From the NCBI GenBank assembly GCA_015179125.1, contig WHVA01000025.1, positions 310,001 through 374,000 of the forward strand: a stretch of DNA of 64,000 nt, given 5' to 3'. The DNA is from Gautieria morchelliformis. Taxonomy: Eukaryota > Basidiomycota > Agaricomycetes > Gomphales > Gomphaceae. Positions 19,169-29,210 of this stretch are shown here, in pieces. Below the pieces are notes generated by a model. It was not told the DNA's origin. It was given only the letters and a program-made list of their open reading frames with translations, and did no database searches. The translations under genes were made by a program, and so were the position numbers. Positions within the stretch are counted from its first letter, which is position 1, and every line of letters starts with the position of its first letter.

Positions 19169-20115
19169 GATGTGTGCCCCTGCTGCCTGTACATAACCGG
19201 TTTGCCTGTCTTGAAGTAGAGAATGAAAAGCCCCCGCTCCCCTCACTTCATACAGACCCACCGGATAAAGTCACACAAAAACCGAATCCGACACCCCGTC
19301 CATCCCGCATCCGCCCTTGGGAGAGACACCTCCCGAAGCGCTATGTTGTTGCTTCCACCCCTGGCCCCAAGTCACTAGTCATTAAGGTGGATATCCAGAC
19401 GACAGATACTGCGGAAGTCAAATCCGGACCCGCCCTTGTCGATTGCGGGGCCACTGGTCAGTTTATAGACCGGGACTATGTGGAACGGAACCGACTGACC
19501 ACGCGGAAGTTGCAATGTGCAATCCCGGTGTTCAATGTGGATGGAAGCCCCAATGAGGCAGGGTCCATCATGGAGATAGTAGACACAATTCTCCGCTATG
19601 ATGGGCACACAGAACGCACTTCCTTCGCAGTGACCAGCCTGGGGAAGCAAGACATCATCCTCGGGTTTACCTGGCTCCAGGAGCACAACCCGGAGATCAA
19701 TTGGCAGACTCGGAAGGTGCTGATGAGTCGCTGCCCAGCCAAGTGTCACATGTGCCGGTCGGAAATGCGGAAGGAGCGCCAGGAGCAGCGGAAGACCGAA
19801 CGGCTCATACAGACATGTCGTTCTGGCCCCCATCCACTGCTTGCAGAAGAAGACTCGGAAGCGGAATTTGAACCGGATCCCACTTCCAATTCCAATTCCA
19901 ATTCCGATGTCATCCGACTCAGCCCAGAAGAGACTCTGGCGGAGGGGGAAAGCTTGCTGTACGTAAACCTTCCACCGGAAGCGGAACACATCCGCGCCAC
20001 CGGAAACATTTCGCAACGCCTTGCTGAAGCCTCCAAGAAGCATGATAAAGCGGAGGTGGAAATTCCGGAGTACCTGCGAGAGTTCAAAGGATGTCTTTGC
20101 CAAGGAGTCATTTGA
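19165..20115 (+). CDS. pol: Chromovirus protease region of pol
   Basis: This frame encodes an aspartic protease with ALVDCGATGQFID (the family D[ST]GA box, here DCGA) and, downstream, IILGFTWLQEHNPEINW, a standard Ty3/gypsy protease-RT landmark. It then runs into a Ser/Glu/Asn-rich spacer. It ends at a TGA at 20,113 because of a one-base insertion just upstream (near 20,089), whereas related elements continue directly into RT. Protease would process Gag-Pol in the particle. Confidence 0.85.
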   Translation: MRCVPLLPVHNRFACLEVENEKPPLPSLHTDPPDKVTQKPNPTPRPSRIRPWERHLPKRYVVASTPGPKSLVIKVDIQTTDTAEVKSGPALVDCGATGQFIDRDYVERNRLTTRKLQCAIPVFNVDGSPNEAGSIMEIVDTILRYDGHTERTSFAVTSLGKQDIILGFTWLQEHNPEINWQTRKVLMSRCPAKCHMCRSEMRKERQEQRKTERLIQTCRSGPHPLLAEEDSEAEFEPDPTSNSNSNSDVIRLSPEETLAEGESLLYVNLPPEAEHIRATGNISQRLAEASKKHDKAEVEIPEYLREFKGCLCQGVI

Positions 20116-23100
20116 TGCCCTGCCTCCACGAAAGCTGTGGGACCATGCCATCGAGTTGGAGCCCTGGTCAAAGCCCACCAACTGCAAGGTCTACCCGCTG
20201 TCACCCAAGGAGCAGGTAGAGCTCGATGCATTCCTTGCGGAAAACCTCCGTACAGGGAGGATCCGCCCCTCCAAGTCACCCATGGCATCTCCGGTGTTCT
20301 TCATCAAGAAGAAGGACGGCTCGCTCAGGCTTGTGCAGGACTACCGGGCCTTGAATGCGATCACGATCAAGAACCAATACCCCATTCCACTCATTTCCGA
20401 ACTAATCACACAACTCCACGGGGCGAGGTACTTCACTAAGCTGGATGTCCACTGGGGGTTCAATAATGTTCGGATCCGGGAGGGAGACGAGTGGAAGGCC
20501 GCATTCCGCACCAACCGAGGACTCTTTGAGCCACAGGTCATGTTCTTTGGCCTCACCAACAGTCCCGCCACATTCCAGACGATGATGAATGACATTTTCC
20601 GTGACATGATAGCAGAAGGGGTTGTCTGTGTCTACCTCGATGACATCCTCATCTTCACAAAAACAATGTCCGAACATCGGGAAGTCGTGCGGAGAGTGCT
20701 GGAATGGCTCCGGGAGTACAACCTGTGTCTCAAGCCGGAAAAGTGCAAATTTGAGCGGACGCGGATAGAGTATCTTGGGGTGATTGTGTCGGAAGGAAAG
20801 GTGGAAATGGACCCAGTCAAAGTTTCCGGTGTATCGGATTGGCCTGTGCCGCGGAACAAGAAGGAGGTCCAGTCCTTCATTGGGTTTGTCAATTTCTACC
20901 GGCGGTTCATCAAGGACTTCTCCTGCCACGCCCGTGCCCTCTTCGACCTCACCAAGAAGGAGGTTGGGTGGCGGTGGGGAGAGCCGGAACAGGCCTCCTT
21001 TGACAAACTCAAGGAGCTGATCACTTCCGCCCCGGTCCTGATCTTTCCCGACAACTCTGGCCCTTATCAAGTCGAGGCGGATTCTTCCGACACAGCTACT
21101 GGAGCAGTCTTGTCGCAACAGTCATCGGAAGATGGTGGGGGGTGGCATCCGATTGCCTTTTTCTCTAAAAGCCTTAGTCCGGTCGAGCGGAACTATGAGA
21201 TCCATGACAAGGAGATGCTGGCAATCATCCGAGCGCTGGAGGAGTGGCGACACTTCCTCGAGGGTGCCCTATGCCCATTTGAGATCTGGACAGACCACAA
21301 GACCCTCGAGTACTTCCGCACGTCAAAGAAGTTGAACCGACGACAAGCACGGTGGTCCCTACACCTGTCCCGGTTCAACTTCATGCTCCACCACCGCCCC
21401 GGCCGCACCATGGGCAAGCCCGATGCCCTATCCCGCCGTGCGGATCATGGAAGTGGAAGTGGAGACAACGCTGATATGACACTACTCCGCCCAAGTCTCT
21501 TTGCAATCCGCGCCCTCGAAGGAGTGACTGCAGTTGGGGTGGAAGCGGAAATGCTCCGGGACATCCGGAGGCAGTACCGGAATGGAGAGAAGGAGGAGTC
21601 AGTGGTGAAGGCGGTGGAGGAACTTCGGAAAGGGCACTCACGGTCTGTACGGGCAGCGGAATGGTCAGAACGTGATGGACTGCTCCACTTCAGAGGCAAG
21701 GTCTATGTTCCAGGTGGGGCGGACCTCCGCCGCCGCATTGTGTCCCAGCACCATGACACACGGGTCGCTGGGCATGCTGGCAGGTGGAAGACGCTGGAGT
21801 TAGTGGCTCGGAATTACTGGTGGCCTCAGATGTCCCGCTACATTGGACAGTACGTGAAGACATGTGACCTTTGTCTCCGAACCAAAGCGCAACGACATCC
21901 GCCCATCGGAGAACTTGTTCCACTCCCAATGCCAGAATCCCGCTGGGACACCATCAGTGTCGACTTCATCGTTGAACTCCCAGAGTCTCATGGCTACGAT
22001 GCGATCATGAATGTCGTGGATTCGGTAAGCAAGGTGTCCCACTTCATTCCGACACACACGACGATCACAGCCCTCGGAGCGGCCCACCTGTTCCTTGCAC
22101 ATGTCTGGAAGTTGCATGGGCTCCCGAAGCAAGTTGTTTCCGACCGAGGTCCGCAGTTTGTCGCGGAACTGACTCAGGAGCTCTACCGCCTGCTCGGCAT
22201 AAAGCTGGCCATCACCACAGCGTACCATCCGCAGGGTGACGGACAGACGGAACGGGTCAATCAGGAGTTGGAGCAATATCTCCGCCTCTTTGTCAATGAG
22301 AGGCAGGATGACTGGGATGAGTTACTTCCACTGGCGGAATTCCAATACAACAACCACGTACATTCCGCCACACAACAGACTCCCTTCATGCTTGACTCCG
22401 GACGACACCCACGGATGGGCTTTGAACCGCGCCAGGCTGAGTCCCGACTCGAGACGGTCAGTGAGTTCCGAGACCGCATGGACTCCACCCTTTTGGAAGC
22501 CAAGTCGGCCCTTGTGAAGGCCAAGGATGACATGGCAAGGTACTACAACCAACACCGGGTTCCTGCCCCGGAGTACCAAGTTGGAGACAAGGTGTATCTA
22601 GATGCAAGTGACATCCGCACCACACGCCCTTCGCAGAAGCTTGCCCACCGCTACCTTGGGCCCTTCACAGTGATGCGGAGGGTTGGACGGAATGCATACC
22701 GCCTCCGACTTCCGATGTCCATGTCCCGCCTCCACCCCATCTTCAACGTGGTGAAGTTACTCCCTATGCTTGAGGAGCCAATTCCAGGTCGGAAGGCTCG
22801 TCCGCCACCTCCGCCGGAAATTGTAGATGGGGAAGAGCACTATGTGGTGGAACAGATCCTGGACAGCCGGTTTGTGCGAGGACGACTCCAATTCCTCGTG
22901 AAATGGGAAGGGTATGGGTATGAGGAGAATTCGTGGGTCCCGGAGCAAGATGTTTCCACTCCAGACAAACTCCATGAGTTCTATAGGACACACCCCGGTG
23001 CCCCTCACCGAATCCGCTCGTTGGCATTTCAATCCCTCGTGTCCCGTGCTTCGAGGACGCAGCACGCTAGAAGGGGGGTGATGTCAGGGGACACCCTGTT

Positions 23101-23359
23101 TTCCATTTCCAGTTCCGACACCACACCCAGTTCCGACTCCATTTCCGACTCCGCTTCCAGTTCCGATTCCATCTCCGCCTCCGCTTTCGGAAATGATTCC
23201 GCTTCTGGGAGAACTTCCACCAGTTCTGTTCGCCTTGCCAGTTCCACTCCAATTTCCAACTTCCACTCTCGGAACAGTGTCGGAAATCAAGCGACTCGCG
23301 TAATAGGTGGCATCAAGGGTCGACCAAGGGTCAGGGAGGTCATGAGGATGCAGGGTTGA
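20021..23359 (+). CDS. pol: Chromovirus reverse transcriptase, RNase H, integrase, chromodomain
   Basis: Homology starts at about 20,090 (DVFAKESFDALPPRK). RT: KKDGSLRLVQDYRALN, FFGLTNSPATFQTMMNDIF and the catalytic YLDDILIFT. RNase H: EADSSDTATGAVLSQ, YEIHDKEMLAII, LSRFNFMLHHRPG. Integrase: a zinc-binding H-H-C-C (HHDTRVAGHAG...CDLC), then the DDE core with SVDFIVELP, VSDRGPQF and AYHPQGDGQTERVN. The end is GPFTVMRRVG and a chromodomain (YVVEQILDSRFV...FLVKWEGYGYEENSW), which places it among chromoviruses. The frame continues 278 nt into the 3' LTR, adding a Ser/Asp-rich tail. Confidence 0.93.
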   Translation: MLKPPRSMIKRRWKFRSTCESSKDVFAKESFDALPPRKLWDHAIELEPWSKPTNCKVYPLSPKEQVELDAFLAENLRTGRIRPSKSPMASPVFFIKKKDGSLRLVQDYRALNAITIKNQYPIPLISELITQLHGARYFTKLDVHWGFNNVRIREGDEWKAAFRTNRGLFEPQVMFFGLTNSPATFQTMMNDIFRDMIAEGVVCVYLDDILIFTKTMSEHREVVRRVLEWLREYNLCLKPEKCKFERTRIEYLGVIVSEGKVEMDPVKVSGVSDWPVPRNKKEVQSFIGFVNFYRRFIKDFSCHARALFDLTKKEVGWRWGEPEQASFDKLKELITSAPVLIFPDNSGPYQVEADSSDTATGAVLSQQSSEDGGGWHPIAFFSKSLSPVERNYEIHDKEMLAIIRALEEWRHFLEGALCPFEIWTDHKTLEYFRTSKKLNRRQARWSLHLSRFNFMLHHRPGRTMGKPDALSRRADHGSGSGDNADMTLLRPSLFAIRALEGVTAVGVEAEMLRDIRRQYRNGEKEESVVKAVEELRKGHSRSVRAAEWSERDGLLHFRGKVYVPGGADLRRRIVSQHHDTRVAGHAGRWKTLELVARNYWWPQMSRYIGQYVKTCDLCLRTKAQRHPPIGELVPLPMPESRWDTISVDFIVELPESHGYDAIMNVVDSVSKVSHFIPTHTTITALGAAHLFLAHVWKLHGLPKQVVSDRGPQFVAELTQELYRLLGIKLAITTAYHPQGDGQTERVNQELEQYLRLFVNERQDDWDELLPLAEFQYNNHVHSATQQTPFMLDSGRHPRMGFEPRQAESRLETVSEFRDRMDSTLLEAKSALVKAKDDMARYYNQHRVPAPEYQVGDKVYLDASDIRTTRPSQKLAHRYLGPFTVMRRVGRNAYRLRLPMSMSRLHPIFNVVKLLPMLEEPIPGRKARPPPPPEIVDGEEHYVVEQILDSRFVRGRLQFLVKWEGYGYEENSWVPEQDVSTPDKLHEFYRTHPGAPHRIRSLAFQSLVSRASRTQHARRGVMSGDTLFSISSSDTTPSSDSISDSASSSDSISASAFGNDSASGRTSTSSVRLASSTPISNFHSRNSVGNQATRVIGGIKGRPRVREVMRMQG

Positions 23360-23570
23360 TGGCGGGTGCCAAGTGTGTCCCTGGCTGCGCAGCATAGTAT
23401 AATACGGGCTCGCTGACATTGGGGGTCCTTAGACTTTTCTCTTTGGATTTCCCCTTGTCAGGTGAGAACCCCCTCTCTTGTATACTCTGTTCATTTATAC
23501 GTACTTTGGATTTCCCCTTGTCAGTTGTGTGGTAGTGTGGTCTCCACAATCAGCCAGGGTTGCCCTTACA
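23082..23570 (+). repeat. Chromovirus 3' LTR
   Basis: 489 bp, about 98% identical to the 5' LTR by eye, preceded by the polypurine tract AGAAGGGGGGTGA and followed by the GTAAT target duplication. The first base after that duplication continues the Myb/SANT start of the Harbinger copy (ATGGCC). Confidence 0.95.
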
Positions 23571-24112
23571 GTAATGGCCGAGCCCAATCCAGACATCTCA
23601 GTAACCGCTGACTGAGTATGAAGCAGGTGTCTTTTCTTTCTATGTAGTTTGTATAGTATAACCCGGTTGCAATGAGTGTCCATGAATGTAAATACAGAGA
23701 GGCCCTTTGTGTCAGTACCACTCAACACTCTGGAGCTGTTCAGACACTGTTTTTTTTTGTATGGACATGTCAGAGACTCTAATATCTGGACACCAAGCTA
23801 GCAAGAAACTATTCGCAACGCTATACTAGGATATGGGGAGCGAAGGAGAGGAAGGTGTGATTAGCAATCAACCCTTCCAGCTTAGCTAGCCAGGTTTGAA
23901 CTTGTCACCTGTACATTTAATGAGGCAAGCTGCTCACATGATGGCACTGGACTCTTAAACATTGCATTTGGCTGCTATAGCCAGATCACTAAAAATTGCC
24001 CGCCTGTTCAGCTGAACTGAAAACTCAAAAATGCAATCAGAATTGGGACTTGCCCAACTCTGATTGCTTTTTCAAATTTGAAAATGCAATGCCGCCGCCA
24101 AACGGGCTCTTA

Positions 24113-24182
24113 GCTTTTCCTCTTTGGATCCCTCTCTGCCAGGCCATGTGACTTTTCACTATATCAGGGAGTTGCCCTTACA
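24113..24182 (+). repeat. LTR of the second gypsy family, 3' part
   Basis: Continuation of the LTR that begins at 16,774: GCTTTTCCTCTTTGGATCC, GCCAGGCCATGTGA, and the end GTTGCCCTTACA. It was separated from its 5' half by the Harbinger/chromovirus nest. Confidence 0.75.
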
Positions 24183-24191
24183 GGAGGGTGA

Positions 24192-24345
24192 TGTCAGGGG
24201 ATGCCCCCTTTTCCAGTTCTGATCCCACTCCAAGTTCTGCTTGCTCCACTTCCATTTCCACTTCTGCTTCTGGCAGCACTTTGACCAGCTCCACTCACTT
24301 CTCCACCTCCACTTCACTTCTGCACTTCCACTTTCAACCTAGAGC
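24192..24345 (+). repeat. Truncated gypsy LTR start
   Basis: Starts TGTCAGGGGATGCCCCC after a short purine tract (GGAGGGTGA) and shows decayed TTCCNN hexamers typical of the chromovirus U3. It fades out near 24,345 without reaching R. It marks the right edge of the transposon nest. Confidence 0.6.
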
Positions 24346-26227
24346 TAGGAGTTATTTTTCATGACATTGAGAGCCATGGACATAGAGTCTACAACATTCA
24401 GTCTGAAGGAGACCTTATCGTTAGAGCTCTCCTTCGGGCTTTCTTATGTCACATGATGTGATGAGCGTGGAACTCAGGGACGGCCATGTTGGTGTGGCGT
24501 TTATACTAGTATACATGTGGATCGCCAATATGAATACTGGATCTTAACAATTGAAATCCTGCCCTTGGATTTCAGAGGTGACGACGCTCACGGCACCGTA
24601 AATGGCCAAAGAGCCATGAATGATGGGCAAATTCAATCTAGGGCTCTGAAACATGCTCGGCATAGTCGACGTATTAGTTTAAGGAACACAGCGCGCACTG
24701 TGCCAGAGATAATAAAGGGGAGAGGCGTGGTCGTTGCGCAAAAATTGCATGATTGCCGTACGTCTGATAGATATAGAGCCGATAAGCATCATGGCTCCGT
24801 GCCGGTTCAAAGCACCACGCAAGCCTACCAGAAGCATGGCTAACTTTAGGGATCAGTCAAATGCCGGGAACTTAATTCTGCGGCTGCAATATAATCGGTT
24901 CCGTAGGCGTCTTGCATGAAAGTGAGAGGCAAGAATGAAAAGGCTGTGCCATCTGAACGCGCACGACCATCTTGCTTCACAGGTGCCGCAAGGCAAAGTG
25001 ACATTAAGGCTTCGGACTCGTGCGCTAGAAAGTTATATGGGCGGTGAGTGTGGCCTTGAGAAATAGAAATGCAAGCGGCGAGCATGAGATCCCCGCTGTG
25101 AAGTGAGATTGTGAGTAACACATGTTGCGCACTTTAGGCTGCAGTACAGTACCAGATCTCATAGCTGTCCGCCAGGATGCAGCTGTGAAATTTTGAAAGT
25201 AGACCAGGCATGTGGAGCTGCTCTGGCACAGACGATTCTACGGAGATAAACGTACTGTGCCGCGTCCATTCCAGCTTCACGAACTTCTAGCCCTCCTCAG
25301 TCTATCCTGTCAACCGGCTGGTAAGATCCGATGACTCGTCCGATTCCTCGTGCCTCGTGGAGCCTGTATATGACGCGTCTCTCCAGAGCGAATATGGCAG
25401 TCAACGACGGAGCACAGCGGCACAGTTTATGCATGCCCCGAACTTTACGCTTCGCGAAGACGTCCTGTCCAAGGACACGCTGTCCATGTGAATTTCAAGC
25501 GAAACATCAACCAACGATACAGCGCGGACGTGATAAGTATTCTGAGCATCTGAATGAATCATGATTTGTTTCCCAGGCGGAGTGTCAAAACATAGTACCT
25601 ACAGTACTATCGGACATCATCTTTCTTTACTCGGTTCTGTGCGGATCTGGCCTGAACTAGATACCCGAAAAAAAAATTGTATTCTCGTTGCTTCTTCCAC
25701 GTGGTGGCGTTTCCCCACATATTTTTAGCAAAAACTTGAGGCTTCGCTCCCCACGGATGGCCGACCATCTTTACCTGAGATGCCTCGAGGCATCAATATT
25801 TCTTATGGTGCTTCCCAATTTCATGTCTGTTCGTTCTCGACTCATCTTGTCTCTACGGTGTACATAAGAGGCCTCCTTGCACTCGACATTTCTCCACCCC
25901 ACTCTTTTACCCGCCTCTTTCCCCTTCCCTCTCCCCGCCGTCCTCATCTTGGCTGTCTGCCTTGCTATCTTTGTTTATTCTCTACTCTTGTACTTTTATT
26001 GTTTTACGCCACCGCCACCCAGGTTGCCACCGACGCTGTACCACTACTGTTCAATTATTGCTTCAAGTCGTCTTCATAAACCTTCTGTGCAACAGGCGTC
26101 CCCCATCCTCCTTCTGCTAGTCTCCGTAGGTCTTAGCTACCAAGGACAACGTACTCTCCACTGACTTATCATTTTAGCGAGGCTCCTCCGGCTTGCCGTC
26201 ACCTCCCTTGCCGACATCTGAATTTAG
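24346..26227. other. Intergenic region upstream of the bHLH gene
   Basis: No supportable gene. Short ORFs on both strands lack introns, domains or plausible composition. The last 450 bp (about 25,780-26,220) is pyrimidine-rich with long CT tracts, typical of fungal promoter/5' UTR sequence, and probably belongs to the bHLH gene that starts at 26,228. Confidence 0.5.
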
Positions 26228-27331
26228 ATGGACTCCTCTCAGTCTAAAGCGTCGGACTTCGCTGTTGATTCCCCGCCTGCCTTTTCGTTAGATTTACAAA
26301 GTGATTTATCTGAAGTACTCGCTGGCTACGAGCGCAGTGCCTTCCAAGGTATGACATAGTATTCATTAACCAAGCCGTGCTAACTCATCAGATATTAGAG
26401 GGTTCCTCAGAGCTAGTGTATCCCCATTGGCACCCGTCGCAGGGAACAGGCGCCTCCGGTTCCACAGGCATCCCTGTGGAAACCCCTAATATCGGAATCC
26501 CGCCGACTTTGACCTATGGAAATTTGGGCCCCGAAAGCATCTACCAGCATGCCCTGACTAGTAGTGTTAATAGTGACAGCACGGATGGTGGTACGACGGC
26601 ACGCGGGCACACCGCCGGTGGGAAGAGGAGGTCGGCACGACCAGCGGCACGCAAGAGTGCCACGGCCACCCGTCGCCAGGTCAGAGACCAGGATGCTGGT
26701 TTAAGTGACGAGGAAGAAGGGGAGGGGAATGGCTGGTGAGTGACGTTTTTCAGCTATGAAGTGAAGGTGCAAGGCGGTGTTCCATACTTCTTGCGCAGCT
26801 TACACAGCGTCGGATGACATAATGTGCTGACTAACGAGCTGCTCTAGTGCCACTCAGCGACATTCGGAAGAAACGCGACTTCAACGAATGGAGTCGGAAC
26901 AAAGACGACGCGACGAGCTTAGAAATGGGTATGCGCGGCTCAAAAGTGCCCTACCAGTCAGCAATCAGAAGAGCAGTAAAATCAGTTTGCTCGATCGCGG
27001 TATGTGTATCAATACCTATGCCTCCGTGTCTATCTCTTTTCTGATCGTTGCACAGCTATTACTTACATACGCCAGCTCGAAACGGGTCAGAACACTTTGC
27101 AGACTCAGCTACAAAATACTGAAAGAGAGCTTGACCGTCAGAGAGGGTGCGGTGTCAGGTTCACATGTTGATGATAGGATACTAACTACTAAACTTAGCA
27201 TAAACGAAGGGTTGATACGGTCGATCACAGATCCAACTAGGTTCTCACCCGCCAGGCTCATTAACGCTCCGGATTCGGCTTCCGTCCTCTCACACATCGT
27301 CCCCGGCGACTCTGCACAAAAGAAAAACTAG
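26228..27331 (+). CDS. bHLH transcription factor
   Basis: Five exons join in frame: 26,228-26,348, 26,399-26,735, 26,848-26,999, 27,056-27,146 and 27,199-27,331, about 277 aa. The bHLH domain spans exons 3 and 4. The basic region (TQRHSEETRLQRMESEQRRRDELR) leads into helix 1 (NGYARLKSALPVS), the loop NQKSSKIS and helix 2 (LLDRAITYIRQLE), with a coiled-coil extension behind. H, E and RR sit at the positions used for E-box contact. The N-terminal half is Ser/Gly-rich, with a basic patch (KRRSARPAARK) and an acidic DEEEGEG. It should act as a DNA-binding dimer in the nucleus. The TAG at 27,329 may not be the ancestral end (see findings). Confidence 0.82.
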
Positions 27332-28818
27332 GCAGCATGGCTTATCTCCTTATATAACACCACCCCCATACGGCACTACGTCATACAAGATCTTTTTTAT
27401 TCCGCTCTCATCTTCTCATCCCCGGATACCGACATTGACCTCGATGACAGAGGGTCTGGATCCGATTCTGTTCTTCCCTATGGTAGCGATACTACGGCTT
27501 CTATTCAATTTCACCCCGACTATACTTTGCTAGCTTGGTGAACTCCCGTGCAGTGCGCGGTGACCCAGACCGGAATGCGTAGTGAGTCACTCAATATGCA
27601 ACGTCCATATGTGCATGCTCATGGTAAATGGTGTTATAGCCCTGGGGATGTACGCGTTACTGATCTACTTCTCTCAACTCGCATGCGAGTATTTGCTGGA
27701 CGGCGATGTCAATGCAAGGCCAAGTGTCGCTCCCAGACTCGATGGCCACCTGTTCGCTTTGCAGAGTCCCGTCGCTAATGCCCTCCCTGGTTGGATTGGG
27801 CCTCGCCTATACGCTCGCGTTACCTTTCTAACGCATTGATGTGATCGACCAGACCAGGATACTGTTTGGTCCACCTCTGGCATTCTTCATCTTTCATTAT
27901 TCTTTTTATTATGCAGGATTTAGATTTCCTACCTTCGCCTCCTATCGACGATCGCATCCCCTCCCTCCCCTCATCTCCACTTATTGATGGCGCTCCTGGA
28001 CAACAGCAAGCTGTTAACGAATATACACTGCAGGAGCCCTGTCTGTTGCAGCGCACATTGGAGTGGCACGGAAGTCACCGCAATGCGTTGCGATGCCGAC
28101 TCAGTTTCACCTCGACGAAGGTTTACCAGATTATTTGTCATTGGTTTCTGGACCCACTCGCGACCCGCTTTATATCTTCTGATTCTCCGCGTGAACTTGG
28201 ACACCCGTCATCGATATCAGTCACCTCTCTTAAGCTAGTCTTAGGAATGTTGGTGATAGATGCGATGGCGCGGCAGCCTCGTCTATGCCGAGACCCACAC
28301 AGCGCGCCGCACCTTTCAACTGGTTGTTCCTTGAGCCCAGCGCTCCTGTGAGCCCGTTGCGAAGTCTGTACACCCCCAGCCGATTCGACATCCTTATCTC
28401 TCAAACCTACTTGTCGTGGTAGACTATGCCAATGGATCGACCCCGAATGTGGCCGGTCAGTCGCTTGTCCGTACGGTGAGATGTGTCTCACACCCTTCCA
28501 TGTCCCGGTTTGCTCTGCGCATCATGCTCCCCGCGTGTACGCCCTGGCGTCGTCGCGTCTATGCCACGTTAGCATACTCACAAACATCTCTTCTCATTGC
28601 GCCGCGTGTTTTGAGAGGATTTTGATACGTCCCGCGTATGTAGTCAGACGCCTTTGACATGAATATACAGTATGATTCCAAAACTTCAGCAATAATTTTG
28701 CATCTGTGTACACTGGACACAATAACTAACCATGTCGAGTCACACGTTACCAGTGTTCGTGCTCGGCTCTGATCATTAGCCAATAATCTACATTTGACTT
28801 CACCCACCACTTGCGACT
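27332..28818. other. Region with protein-like but unassigned frames
   Basis: Directly after the bHLH stop the same frame stays open for about 70 codons, ending TLLAW-stop at 27,541, with an Asp/Ser-rich piece (PDTDIDLDDRGSGSDS). Two other stretches look coding on the plus strand but lack a start or consistent splicing: 27,690-27,838 (DGDVNARPSV, FALQSPVANALPGW) and 28,290-28,423 (APFNWLFLEPSAPVSPL, PSRFDILISQTYLSW). I recognise no family. They could be remnants of duplicated genes. Nothing is assigned at 28,430-28,818. Confidence 0.35.
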
Positions 28819-29048
28819 ATGAGTGACCCAGCTGCTGTCCGCAGATAACTGAAAATCAAGTCTGGATCCGTCAAGCGGTGAGTACGTGCCTATGCCTCGC
28901 TTTTTGACTGAATGCTACCACACTCAACCAAATGCCCACAGAATACTAAAGGAGTACAACATGTACAAGAAAGAGGCGGAGGACCAGCAGCGAAGAGTAG
29001 ATAAATACACTGCGGATGCTGCTGATGAGTGGGATATCAAGACCCAGG
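28819..29048 (+). pseudogene. Tubulin-folding cofactor A (TBCA) pseudogene, 3'-truncated
   Basis: It starts ATG with MSDPAAVRR, then a TAA where Gln is expected, then LKIKSGSVKR. A GTGAGT...CACAG intron (about 28,879-28,940) leads to ILKEYNMYKKEAEDQQRRVDKY and ADEWDIKTQ, ending at a GTATGC donor. This is the N-terminal two thirds of cofactor A, a small helical chaperone for beta-tubulin. The expected last exon (the third helix) is not found downstream. A nonsense codon plus the missing C-terminus indicate a dead partial copy. Confidence 0.8.
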
Positions 29049-29210
29049 TATGCCGTTTTGCGCTTGGGGGTTGATTCATTTATGTTGAAGTCGCGATAGC
29101 AAGGACTCATCCTCAACTTGCTCTGTCGGTCAGGTATTTCGACCTGTAAGTCGCATCGCCGAAATCACAAGATGATCGATTAAATGGAACCGATAGTATG
29201 CATACAGAGC

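Larger units (their letters stand above)
17317..23570 (+). mobile_element. Ty3/gypsy chromovirus, nearly intact, GTAAT target duplication
   Basis: It has two 489-bp LTRs (17,317-17,805 and 23,082-23,570), flanked by the identical pentamer GTAAT (17,312-17,316 and 23,571-23,575). Inside are gag with a CCHC knuckle, protease, RT, RNase H, integrase and a C-terminal chromodomain, in Ty3/gypsy order. By my reading the LTRs differ at about eight positions, so the insertion is recent. One extra G near 20,089 breaks the frame between protease and RT. The element landed just upstream of the Myb start codon in the Harbinger copy. Confidence 0.95.
17052..24109 (-). mobile_element. Internally deleted Harbinger copy containing a chromovirus
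   Basis: The termini are GAGCCCGTTCAGCGGTGG (left) and, in reverse complement, GAGCCCGTTTGGCGGCGG (right), with TTA duplications at 17,049-17,051 and 24,110-24,112. The left end matches the Myb/SANT side of the copy at 12,561-16,145 and the right end its transposase side, so this copy is inverted. Removing the 6.25-kb chromovirus leaves about 800 bp. The transposase and nearly all of the Myb gene are gone, so it is a non-autonomous derivative. Confidence 0.82.

Noticed and set aside
18185-19261. A 358-codon minus-strand ORF under gag
   Set aside because: Antisense to a well-supported gag with a zinc knuckle; no recognisable domain.
20402-21118. A 238-codon minus-strand ORF under the RT
   Set aside because: Shadow of the RT frame, where conserved RT motifs define the sense strand.
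25877-26164. A hydrophobic 95-codon ORF upstream of the bHLH gene
   Set aside because: The Leu/Pro/Ser content comes from a CT-rich promoter tract; no start context or conservation is evident.
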